NCBI GenBank assembly: GCA_963930645.1
Contig: OZ005660.1
Location: 201,157,927-201,221,926, forward strand
Length of the DNA: 64,000 nt
Direction of reading: 5' to 3'
From: Salticus scenicus
Taxonomy: Eukaryota; Arthropoda; Arachnida; Araneae; Salticidae
Position numbers and translations under genes: made by a program. The notes under the pieces were generated by a model, which worked only from the letters and a program-made list of their open reading frames with translations, did not search any database and had not been told where the DNA came from. The stretch's first letter is position 1. Every line of letters begins with the position of its first letter. Positions 10,600-21,500 of the stretch are shown here, piece by piece.

Positions 10600-11760
10600 T
10601 TTCTTTAGGATCTCCTTTCTCTTCATTTTTTTTTTTTTTTTTTTTTTTTGACTTATTTGAAAAAAATTACCTGCCTGTGGGATTTTGAGATGCACTTTAG
10701 TTTGAGTTTGACTTCATTTTGCTTAGTTGTTATAAAACTTAGTTGTGAAACTTTTTAGGCATAAACTACAGCTAATTAATTTTTTAAAAGTTTTAGCTTA
10801 TGGACTTTGTACATTTCTAGCAGTATGCCACTAAAAAAGGGGGGAAAAATGATAAGGAGTGCATGTATAATTAACCCAATTAAAATAAGGGTACTCCCAT
10901 TTTTTCCCTGTCACATAAAGAATATATATTAAAAAAAAAATCATGTGGAAGAAATTTTAAATGTAGTGCCTATTTGCTAAGGAACACAATAGTAATTGCA
11001 TGACTACTAGGTAAAATTTTCACTTTTTTTTTTTTTTTTCCACATTTTTCTTATTTTAAATATTTTCCCATTTTAAATCCTGCACATGTTAATGCACTGG
11101 ACTTCTTTAACATAAATGATAAAAATATAATATTGTATAATTTACTACTATGCACCAAATTTTTGTAACATAAACGATAAAAATATAATGTTGTATAATT
11201 TAGTACTAACATACTATGTTAATGTACTATATAATATATGTTCATTACTAATATATATCCAAATACAGAGTCCAAATATAAAGTCTTTTTATAATTAATA
11301 ACTGTTCTTTAAATATTCTAAAATTCTGTTTATATGCCCTTTACAACAAAAAACTGGATTTTAATAATTATTTAGTGTTGTTTTATTAAATGTTTCATAG
11401 TCAATAGATTCTCATAAAATAGTTTTAATTATTGTCCCTCTACATTACTTAACAGTGTTGCAGTGTTAAAGTTTACAGAATTATTTTTTAAAATTGATTT
11501 TTATTTATATTTTACATTCCTTGAGTTCCACAGTTTTTATTATATAAACAAACAACTCTTCTTTTGCTTTTACACATATAATTTTTTATTCTGATGTTCT
11601 CTGTTTACTCTGTTCTATGTTTACTCTGATATAATAAGATAATTATAATTTTTTTCCATGGGGGATTTTTCCGGATTTTTTTTTTCTACAGAGTAGTTTG
11701 AGAACCTCCAATATTTCTCAAAATTCTTTGTTCATGTTCTAATAATGTATATAATATTTG
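10600..11760. other. AT-rich non-coding stretch
   Basis: Holds T runs (10626-10649, 11022-11039) and a two-copy tandem repeat around 11110-11210 (AYGATAAAAATATAATRTTGTATAATTTA). Nothing else is recognised. Confidence 0.5.
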
Positions 11761-11774
11761 TTATACACCGAAGA

Positions 11775-12952
11775 GTCATTACATTATGACCACCTTCCAT
11801 CTGTAATAATGGGCTCGTCCAGGAACAGAACTACTGCGCGTGTACAGTTGATGTTGGAGTATATAAAGCGGCTATGCATTGTCTTTCCAAATATAGTGCG
11901 ATTAGCGATATAATGAGAAAAGCAGTTGATTTATAAGACTTCGATAAAGGTCAAATCGTTATGGCTCAGCGACTGGGAACATCAAAATCGCAAGCGGTAT
12001 GTTTAGTGGGCTGTTCATGTTCAGTTGTTGTGAACACATGTCAAAAGTGATGTATGGATGGTGAAATGACAAGTCGCCGGCCAGCAGTGTGTTGTCCATG
12101 ATGCATTGATTCCAGAGGAGAGCGGATATTGTTATGTATTGTTCGCTGTAACCAAAGAGCTACAACAGCCGAAATCACCACCAGCTACAACAGTGGCGAC
12201 CCAGACAGTGTTTCACAACATATTGTGCAGCGTACATTGCTGTGTATGGGCCTACTTATGTCCCTGCACTGACGGAACGTCATCGCCAGTTGCGTCTGCA
12301 ATGGGGCAAGAAACATCGGAATTGGACATTAGAAGAATGGATGAAAGTCGCATAGTCTGACGAATGTCGTTTTCTGGTCCATCACATTGTGTGCGAATAC
12401 GCCAATTTCCAAAGGAAACCCTCACTTCCGGATGCACAGATGGACGGAGATAAACCGGTGGCAGGGGCATTATGGTGTGAGCAATGTTTTCATGGAGCAC
12501 ATTAGGACCCATAATCAGCATAGAACAATCCCTGGTGTCTGTGCACTACGTGAACATAATTGCAGACCAGGTTCACCTATTCATGACAACAGTATTTCCG
12601 GCAGGGGATGGTGTTTACCAACAGGATAATGCACCATATCATAAGGGTCGAATCGTCATGGAGTGGTTCGAGGTACATTCTAGTGACTTTCAAGTCATGT
12701 CTTGGCCTCCAAATTCACCTGACATTAATCCAATAGAGCATTTGTGGTCCCACCTGGAAAACCTAATTCGTGCTGCCACGCTACCCCCTTGCAATGTGCA
12801 GGAATTTCAGGACCAGTTGATGCACGCTTGATACCAGATGCATCAGACTATCTATCAGCACCTTGTAGAGTCAATCCTACACTTGGGTGCTGGCAGTTTT
12901 GAAGGCTAAAGGTGATCCTACATATTATTAACAGGGTGGTCATAATGGTGCT
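11775..12952 (+). mobile_element. Decayed Tc1-like DNA transposon
   Basis: The inverted ends share ATTATGACCACC (11783-11794) with GGTGGTCATAAT (12936-12947), plus further matching TAATAAT just inside. The plus-strand interior carries a broken Tc1 transposase in order: HTH region (about 11930-12090; GQIVMAQRLGTSKSQAV, then stops), first catalytic region with SDECRFLVHH (about 12355-12400), and the second Asp to Glu part at 12610-12760. About 1.2 kb is close to a full Tc1 element, so the copy is complete in length but disabled by stops and frameshifts. Confidence 0.8.
12484..12831 (+). pseudogene. Tc1-like transposase, C-terminal DDE part (broken)
   Basis: The open 115-codon stretch holds QQDNAPYHKGRIVMEWF, with the second catalytic Asp, and SPDINPIEHLW, with the Glu. 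I count 36 residues between them, longer than the common 34 of Tc1 and compatible with the DD36E branch. The family cuts and pastes its element at TA sites. The apparent Met start is internal; the upstream part of the protein lies in other frames with stops, so this is a relic. Confidence 0.75.
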
Positions 12953-12980
12953 ATATTTATATGTTTATATGTTTATTGTA

Positions 12981-13360
12981 AAGCAGCTATCACACAGAAG
13001 ATCCTACCCTCTGAACTTTACGCTAATACCTCTCCGAATAATCAAGCATTAGGTAATAGGGTTATTTTGAAGACTAAAATGAATTCAAAAAGGCATTAAC
13101 AATTGGCTACTAATTGCTCACTATTTCATGTTTTAAACACACTCTGATTTTCTCACACTTCGATTGGTTGAATACGAGCTAACATCTAGCGTAGGAGATT
13201 TAGTCAGTCATAAGTTCGTCATTGACAAAGGTAGGAAAGGGAAACTTATCACACGATGCATTTTCGACTGTTTGTCTCTCGAAAAACCTGTTTCAGGTGG
13301 TTTCGGGAGAGAAAGTATCTGATACTGCTGATCACATGAGAGTATGTGTGATAGCAGCTT
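12981..13360. mobile_element. Short-TIR MITE (~0.38 kb)
   Basis: AAGCAGCTATCACACA (12981-12996) faces TGTGTGATAGCAGCTT (13345-13360), with one mismatched position. The interior has no coding capacity. It lies just to the right of the Tc1 relic. The superfamily is not recognised. Confidence 0.55.
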
Positions 13361-13532
13361 AAGTTAGATAAAAAGTGGATTTTAAAATAAGGATTTTGAT
13401 AAAAAACACTTGAGTTTTTTCAAGTGAGTTTTATTGAAAAATACCACTTAGGCCAGCTTGTTGACCTAAAAAGATTGCATAACTTTTGCTCCCACGCACA
13501 CATACACAAAAAAAAAAAAAAAAAAAAAAAAC

Positions 13533-14182
13533 TGTCAGCCAGGATGCCAGTAAAAAATTGTATTCTTCACAGATAAAAACTATTTTTAAAACAGGTTTTC
13601 TGTTTTTAAACAATTGTTATTATACGTTATGTTTACAGATAACAACAGTTAAACTAATGAATATATTCTGTAAATGTACGGAAAAAAATCTATATTTATT
13701 ACATGATTTCTCTGTAACATTACAGAATATGACTCATTTTTACAAACAGTTTTTTCTGTGATGCAAACAGATTTTTTTTTTTTTTTAAATAGTGAAATTC
13801 TGTTATTTTAGCAGAAATACTCTGTAAGTTTACGAAAAATCCTCTTTTTTTTCTGTAAAAAATACATGTTTTCTCTGCAAAAAATTTAAAATAATTCTGT
13901 TATAGTAACATTTTTTTCTGCAAATATAACAGAATGTCACTGTTTAAAAGACAAAAGAGATCTGTTTACATCACAGGAAAAAAATGTTTTAAAAATGAGT
14001 TTTCTGTTTTTTTAAACAGTCAAATTTCGTTGAATTCACAGACGAATTACATTGTTTTAATAGAAGAATTACGTTGCTTTAACAGAAGTATTTACGGAAA
14101 TATTTACAGATTTTCCCAATTTTTTTTTTAAACGCTTTTTTTCTGTGAAGAAAACGGGTTATGATTGGCGTCCTGGCTGACA
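13533..14182. mobile_element. MITE-like element with CTGT/ACAG-rich interior
   Basis: TGTCAGCCAGGATGCCA (13533-13549) faces TGGCGTCCTGGCTGACA (14166-14182), a 17-bp inverted end with one mismatch. Between them, the motifs CTGTnAA and ACAG recur every few dozen bases, often as small palindromes such as CTGTTTTTTTAAACAG. The open frames here are by-products of this low-complexity pattern. No transposase is seen. Confidence 0.55.
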
Positions 14183-14220
14183 ATTTTTTTCCGTTTTTTC
14201 GACAGTTTTTTTTTTACAGT

Positions 14221-14373
14221 GTATGTATGTATGTATGCGTGTGTGTATGTCTGTGAGTGAACACGCTAGCGTCTAAACGCTTTGCTCCTATGAGCTATAC
14301 GTTTGTACGCATGTTGCAAGTCACCGTAGCATGAACCTTATTGATTTTGATGAAACTGACACTTATAGTTTTT
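14221..14373 (+). mobile_element. Family A rolling-circle-type element, left fragment (A0)
   Basis: Begins in the (GTAT)n microsatellite, followed by GTGAGTGAACACGCTAGCGTCTAAACGC, which matches the family A copies at 27.4, 30.0, 35.5 and 43.4 kb. The 5' palindrome is missing. The fragment stops at CACTTATAGTTTT, where a family C element is inserted, and continues at 15589. Confidence 0.7.
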
Positions 14374-15588
14374 AGTTCCCCATCATACTATAGGTATGGG
14401 GAACTCAGGTAATCGTGAAATTAGTTCCCCATCATACTATAGGTATGAAGAACTTAGGTAATCGTGAAAATTTTCGACCTCTGTTTTTTGACTTTTTTAC
14501 ACGTTTTCAGGTGTGAGGAATCCGAAAATGACAAAATTTTTATGATGTCTGTCTGTAGGGTGTCTGTTAGTGTGTTAGTGTGTCAGTCCGTTAGTGTGTC
14601 AGTGTGTTAGTCCGTTAGTTTGTTAGTCTGTTAACACGATATCTCACGAACAAATGATAGCAGAGAGGTCAGATCAGTTTTAAAATATTACTTTCGATAC
14701 TGGCAAAAACCCTGTTCTTTTGCAACATTCGAAGTAAAAAACTTCGTAAGTTATGAAAAATTTACGATTTTCTTAACATGGGAGAATAGGACAAAAATTC
14801 ACTTAAACGTGCATTAAATGGAAACTTTTTACTGTAAAAATGTCAGACCAGTTTTAAAATATCAGTTTTGATGCCGGAATGAACATGAGTAACTATAAAT
14901 ATGCTACTTTGAAAATTTCGCAAGTTATTGGAAAATTACGAATTTCTTAATATGGCAGCATAAAGCCAAATTTCACATAAACGTCAATCTTGAGGGATAT
15001 TTTCATCGTAAAGATGTCAAACCACTTTCGAAATATTATATAGGATACTGGCATGAATATCATAGATTATGATTTTTCCAATTTAAAAATTCGTAAGTTA
15101 TTTGGAATTTACGATTTACTTAACATGTCAGAATAAGGCAAAATTGATCATAAATTTCCATTTTGAGGATCATAAATACATTAGACAACTTCAAAATTAC
15201 ATTTATGATATTTGTTTGAACATGATTGAATACAAATATTTTAATAGGAAAATTTCGTAAATCATTCGCAATTTACGATTTTATCAACATAGCGAAATTG
15301 TAAATTTTTCATATAAATATGAATTTTGAGGATTATTGCATTGGAAATAGTTGCAAGGAAACTAAACAACGGAATTGACCCTGATAAAATAAATTAATAG
15401 ATTAGAATAAGATATATATATCGAAGTTAACGGTGGATAGCCTATTAGGTGGGGATTTCATTCTGTCACTATATCAAGCTTTGGTCAAATTCATTTCTTT
15501 TAACATGATTATAATATGTCTCGCGCTAGAAATTTATGAGAACATAAATATGATGGGGAATTGAGCAGAGTCAACCTATGCCAACTAG
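14374..15588 (+). mobile_element. Family C Helentron-associated-type element, nested in family A
   Basis: The 5' end is AGTTCCCCAT...ATGGGGAACT, a palindrome followed by GGTAATCGTG. This ~46-bp terminus is repeated a second time at 14420-14466. Then come a TCTG/GTTA-type microsatellite (14546-14630) and four ~168-bp tandem monomers (GTCAGACCAGTTTTAAAATAT theme). Near the 3' end ATGATGGGGAATT (15551) is the inverted copy of the 5' end, followed by a weak stem and CCAACTAG. Both borders are set by the interrupted family A monomer, which resumes as TTTTACAGGGACAC. No genes. Confidence 0.75.
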
Positions 15589-15758
15589 TTTTACAGGGAC
15601 ACAAAGAAAAATTCTCTATCATTACGGCCTATGGGGCCAAATTTTTAAATGTGCGATAGCGTCTAAACGCCTTATTAAACTGAGCAAAAAATTTATACAC
15701 ATATTGTAGGTCACAGGTACTCAATTTGTATAGATTTTGGAGAATATGGCACTTATAG

Positions 15759-15789
<31 letters not shown>

Positions 15790-16075
15790 GGGACACAAAG
15801 AAAATTTCTTTATCATTATGACCTATGGACCAAATTTTTAAAAGAGTGACAGCGTCTAAAATCCTTATTAAACTCAGCAAAAAATTTATTCACATATTAT
15901 AGGTCACAGTTTTACGATCTGTATAAATTTTGGTGAATCTAGCATTTATAGTCTACAATATAGTAACATACCTATCAAATTCATCTCAATTGAATGTAGT
16001 GTTTATATTCAATTGGGTTGTATGTAATGTGTGTGAGTGAACAAGATAGCATTTAAATGCTACATTAAGTTAAGT
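15589..16075 (+). mobile_element. Family A element, right fragment (A0 continued)
   Basis: Contains two to three of the ~175-bp family A monomers (ACAGGGACACAAAGAAAA..., CGATAGCGTCTAAACGC, TATAGGTCACAG, TATAGATTTTGG). The last is degraded past 15960. A T run of about 30 (15757-15786) sits at the monomer junction. No 3' hairpin is found, so the 3' end is lost. Confidence 0.65.
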
Positions 16076-16399
16076 TCAAATTTGCTAGACACTTCCTAGG
16101 TCACCGATGCAGAAATAGTTATGGGTGTAGGAATTATAGTTAGTTTAGATGGTACAAAGAGTTATACATTACAGGTTATGGAATCTAAATACTGACGATC
16201 GTTTTAATAAACTATTTAAAACGGAACATTACTATATTTGTATTGTTTTCGAAGTTTTTATCGTCATGTGCAATAGTGAAGCAGATGTAATTTCCATAAA
16301 ATAAAATACGACAAATGTTCGAAAATTAAAATAATAATTAATATAGTCCATTCATCCTATCGAGAGAACGAAACTAAATAAACGCACGTGCGTTTTGGC

Positions 16400-16722
16400 T
16401 GCGGTGAAAAACCTGTCATTTTGCCAGGAGTGCCAAACAGAAAGTGTGAAAAAAAAATTAAATTCTCCAAATTGGGGATTTCGGCTGAAAGTGAACCTTC
16501 TTGGCTATTTTTATGCAACCCTTTTATTTAGTTTTGTTCTCTTCTTTCGTTGAATAAACTTGCGGTGAAAAACCTGGCATTCTGCCAGGAGTGCCAAACA
16601 GAAAGTGTGAAAAAAAATTAAATTCTCCAAATTGGGGATTTCGGCTGAAAGTGAACCTTCTTGGCTATTTTTGTGCAACCCTTTTATTTAGTTTCGTTCT
16701 CTTCTTTCGTTGAATAAACTAT
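16400..16722 (+). repeat. 161-bp segment duplicated in tandem
   Basis: GCGGTGAAAAACCTG begins at 16401 and again at 16562, and the two copies are nearly identical to TTCGTTGAATAAACT. They include CCAGGAGTGCCAAACAGAAAG and GGGGATTTCGGCTGAAAGTG. The low divergence means a recent duplication. Function unknown. Confidence 0.75.
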
Positions 16723-16739
16723 AGTAGCTGAATTCATCC

Positions 16740-17330
16740 TCTAAATTAATAACAATAAATAATAAATAACTTTCAGAAAATGAAATGAAGTGTAAAATAT
16801 ACTAAAGATATGCAAATAAACGTTAATGCTCTCTACGCGTCTTTTTTTTTTTTTTTTTTATGAAATTCTCTTTTCGCAAAATGGTTGAAAGGAATATTGT
16901 GCTTTTTAAAAGAATACTCATGCGAATGTATACATACATACACACATACATATCTATTGGAAAGGACAAAAAAAAAATTTAAAAAAAATCGTCTGCGCAA
17001 TTTTGAAAATCAAAAATAAACTGTTAGAATAATAAATATAAATATTATTAAAATTGTCGTCTGCTTTTTTTTCACATATTAATATCGAAATCGGAGAAGT
17101 AATTACACTTCTCAACGCAGCTACAGCTATTAAATGCAATTTGTTTATAACTTGACTTTTGGAATAATAGGAATATAACCATGCGAACTTAAGTATTGGA
17201 AATGAAGCTATTTGGAATTGTTAGAATTTGCTACCCTGAATCTATCATCTTTAAATATTTTTCAATTTTTACTTGTTACTGTTACCAATTATTAAAGGCA
17301 AATTTTAAACAGCAATGATAATAAATGCTT
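16740..17330. other. Non-coding stretch upstream of the piggyBac relic
   Basis: AT-rich, with a T run (16842-16859) and a short ATAC/ACAC microsatellite (16926-16950). If the Helentron below once extended left of the piggyBac insertion, its 5' end should lie here or further left, but no palindromic 5' terminus of the family A-D kind is recognised. Confidence 0.45.
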
Positions 17331-17559
17331 TAACCGTTTGACTGCTAAGCAGCGCGATAGCGCTGCAATGTCTAGTCTCGAAAACTGCGAAGCAGCGCTA
17401 ACGCGCTGCGAGAGGTAGGATTCAGATGTCACCGGAATTTTAATTTAATTTTTTTACATAAGAAAAATCAATCAGTCAATCGAAACTTCTAGATGGTATG
17501 AAACGGTTGATATTGAAAAAGAATGGATAGTTTTCAGGAATAGTGAATTAATACAAACA

Positions 17560-17717
17560 TCTCATTCGAACAAAAAATTCGCCTTAGAAAAATTATTTGG
17601 ATGAAATTTACGTCAATGTGTGGTCTGCAATAACAAGCAGAGTGGGATAAAGCGTTTCAACCTCACCTGCGCTCGCTGTAAGAAAGGGCTACATGGCCTT
17701 TACATTTTCTTTTACAA
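17560..17717 (+). pseudogene. piggyBac transposase C-terminal Cys-rich domain fragment
   Basis: One frame reads RQCVVCNNKQSG...FNLTCARCKKGLH: CxxC, a second CxxC, and a Leu-His, the pattern of the C-terminal zinc-binding domain of piggyBac transposases, which binds the element ends. A TGA at 17602-17604 lies directly upstream and no catalytic domain is present. The fragment supports the piggyBac identity of the TTAA-bounded block. Confidence 0.65.
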
Positions 17718-17718
17718 A

Positions 17719-17719
<1 letters not shown>

Positions 17720-17764
<45 letters not shown>
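17720..17764. repeat. (AT)n microsatellite
   Basis: About 22 uninterrupted AT dinucleotides inside the piggyBac relic. No function inferred. Confidence 0.9.
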
Positions 17765-17769
<5 letters not shown>

Positions 17770-18524
17770 AAACTTTTTTTCATTATTTATTTTCAAAAGA
17801 CAAAATGAATTTATAAGTTAACTGATAATTGTAGGAGTGATTGTGTTTTACATAATAAAAGCGAAATATCTAACGTGATTTTCGACGCATAAATTATTAC
17901 GACGCTCGTTTCATAATTTTTAAAATATATATCTTTATATTTATGAAATAAGTTGGAAAAAAAATAAGAATGGGCGGAGTCTGGATAAAATCTTATCAAA
18001 ACGCACACTCCTTCACTACGCTGAATTGGATATTTGGAAAACTATATTAAAATTAAATTTTTTCGCTGCTCTTAAATTTTCTTAAAAAAATTGTATGGGA
18101 ACAATTATTAATGGTAAAACATGTTTTTTGTTTTTATTCATCCTTTAATGATACTTAAATTAGCGTTTTACATAAACTACAGTAAGGCGTGGTTTTCATT
18201 AATTAGGTATGTTTTTATAGATCATTAGAAAAATTCATATTTTATTTCTGAAGAAAGAGCTATCGAGGGTAAATAATTTATGCATAAAAATACACATTTA
18301 TATATGCCCTTTCGATTGCTGCTTACTTGGATTTTTTTCATTTTTACTGCACGGTATGAAGCTTTCCAGCTGGGCATGATTGGGTTTCGAATTTTATATA
18401 AAACTAAAATTAAATATTCACACCGGAAAAACTTTTATTGAGGCCTGAAATACCAATAGCAATTTAAGGATGTGTTTCAGAAAGTGCCTCAGCATTCAAA
18501 CGGTTAAAAGGGAAATTGTCAGCG

Positions 18525-21500
18525 ATGAATGAACAAGTTAATGTATTCTCGTATGAAGTACTATTTGGAGGTGGAAAAACTAGTAAGAAAAGTGAAAGAA
18601 CGAGAAGAAAAGAAAGAAAAATATATATGAAACAATTTAGAGAAAGCAATAAATGTTGCGATAGTGAAAATGCGAAGAAAAGGAAATTAATGAGAAACAT
18701 AAGAGCAAGAAGTGATTACACTGAAGTTGAAAAATGCAAAAATAAACAAAGAAAGAAAAATATTAGGAAAACAAATGATTATAAAAAAGTCGAGAATAAA
18801 AGAAATATAGCGAGGATAGAGAGACTGAGAAAAACAGTAGAATTTAAAAAGAGAGAAAGAATGGAAAATATATCGAGAATGCAGCGATTGAGGAAAAAAG
18901 AAAAATACAAAGAAAAGGAGAACTTCAAAAACTTATCAAGGATACAAATTCGAAGAGAAATAAATGAATATAAGCAAGCTGAAAAGGGAAAAAACATATC
19001 GAGGATTCAATCATTAAGAAAAAAAGAAGCATTTAAAAAGACAGAAGGGGTGAAAAATATATTGAGAATGCAGAGAATGAGAGAAAAAGAAGAATATAAA
19101 GAAAAGGAGAGCGTAAAAAACTTATCAAGGATACAAATTCGAAGAGAAATAAATGAATATAAGCAGGCTGAAAAGGGAAAAAATGTATCGAGGATTCAAT
19201 CATTAAGAGAAAAAGAAGCATTTAAAAAGACAGAAGGGGTGAAAAATATATTGAGAATGCAGAGAATGAGAAAAAAAGAAGAATATAAAGAAAAGGAGGG
19301 CGTAAAAAACTTATCAAGGATACAAATTCGAAGAGAAATAAATGAATATAAGCAGGCTGAAAAGGGAAAAAATTTATCGAGGATTCAATCATTAAGAGAA
19401 AAAGAAGCATTTAAAAAGACAGAAGGGGTGAAAAATATATTGAGAATGCAGAGAATGAGAGAAAAAGAAGAATATAAAGAAAAGGAGAGCGTAAAAAACT
19501 TATCAAGGATACAAATTCGAAGAAAAATAAATGAATATAAGCAGTCTGAAAAGGGAAAAAATATATCGAGAATTCAATCATTAAGAGAAAAAGAAGCATT
19601 TAAAAAGACAGAAGGGGTGAAAAATATATTGAGAATGCAGAGAATGAGAAAAAAAGAAGAATATAAAGAAAAGGAGGGCGTAAAAAACTTATCAAGGATA
19701 CAAATTCGAAGAGAAATAAATGAATATAAGCAGGCTGAAAAGGGAAAAAATATATCGAGGATTCGATCATTAAGAGAAAAAGAAGCATTTAAAAAGACAG
19801 AAGGGGTGAAAAATATATTGAGAATGCAGAGAATGAGAGAAAAAGAAGAATATAAACAGGCGGAGAAAGAAAAGAATAGATTCAAAATGCACAAAATGAG
19901 AATAACAAAGAAATATAAGAAGATGGAAAAAATAAAAAACGTAAAAAGAATTCAGCATTTGAGAGAATCAGACGAATACAAACAGATAGAACAAAAGAAG
20001 AATACAGAAAGAATCAAAGAGTTAAGAAATATGGATATCTTACATTACCGTGAGTACTTTTATAACTTTTTAAGAAGAATAAATAATAACAAAACTAACT
20101 TAATGTTACAATTTATTAAGTTTCGAACTGATATGCCTGAAAATATTTGTTGTTGTTGTGAGGGTTTATTCTTTTCTTATTCTGTTGTAGTCGCAAATAA
20201 AAATAAAATGACAAAAAGAAGCAATGAAGATTTCTCTAGAAAAGTATTTAATTGTGAATCTGTATACATCTGTAAGACTTGCAATAATAATGTAATATTA
20301 GGTAAAGTTCCTAGATTCTCAACTAGTAATAACTTGAAATTTCCTGAAATTCCATCTTGCTTGTCAGCACTATCACCACTTGAGGAAAGAATGGTAGCAC
20401 CGTACATACCTTTTATGCAAATAAGATCTTTAAAATCCTTTTGCTTAAATCCACAATTAGGAATAAAAGGAAGCGTTGTTAATATACCTGTAGAAGTAAA
20501 TGATATGATTAAGGTTTTGCCTAGACAGTTTGACAGCATGTCTACAATACAAATAAAACTAAAAAGGCATATATTGCATAAATCAAATTACATGTTTGAA
20601 ACAGTACGTCCCGGTGTGATTTGCGATGCTCTTAAATTCCTAATAAATACATGCTTATATAAAAAACACGACATCCAGATAGATCAGTCTTTTTTTTCTC
20701 AATTTGAATATAGCACTGGACACGTAGATTATATTTTAGATGAAAATGATTTAATCGATGAATATACAGCAGAAAATAAAAAGTTAAGCTCAATAGAGGA
20801 AGGTATAGATGGGGAATTAAATATTGAGGAAGAAGAAGAAGAAAAGGCTGATGATGTATTATTAATTAATAGGGATGTGCAAATAACAGAATCAATTAAA
20901 GTTATAGCCCCTGGGCAAGGTCACAAACCAGTTCCATGGCATTTAATAGAAGACTTGGAAGAATTATGTTTCCCGAAAATATTTGCTGGCTGCGAAATGA
21001 AAATGCCGAAGGACATCACGTATAGCATTAGAGCAAAATCAGAGGCAAGAAGGAAGGATCGAAGAAGCTGCGTGCCGGAAAGAATATTATTTATGGCAAA
21101 AAAGAAATTAGAAAAGTCATGTTTAGCAAATATCAATATATGCTTGAGAAAAAATAAAAAGGCAAATACAAACTACAAAGCAAAATTTATGCAAAATCCG
21201 GAATTTATTAATAAATTAGTGAAATTTGATTATGGATATAAATTTTTAAAACAGATTCGTTCATCACCACCATACTGGGAAAGCAAGAAAAAAGATTTAA
21301 TGGCGATGTTACGACAACTAGGTAAGCCTACCTTCTTTCTAACTCTTTCAGCTGCAGAAACAAGATGGCCAGAATTAGTTAAATTTTTGTTTAAGCTAAA
21401 ATTTGATAAATCATTATCTATCAAAGAAGCCTTGTTACTAGAACAATATGAAAAATCAGAACTTATAAGAAATGATCCTGTATCATGCGCCAGATACTTT

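Larger units (their letters stand above)
17331..18506 (+). mobile_element. piggyBac-type element relic bounded by TTAA
   Basis: TTAACCGTTTGACTGCT at the left (from about 17331) faces AGCATTCAAACGGTTAA at the right (ending 18506): imperfect inverted ends with TTAA at both borders, the hallmark target of piggyBac elements. Just inside the left end are two GC-rich hairpins (GCAGCGC...GCGCTGC at 17349-17366; GCAGCG...CGCTGC at 17392-17409). At 1176 bp it is internally deleted. A remnant of the transposase C-terminus is present. Confidence 0.7.
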
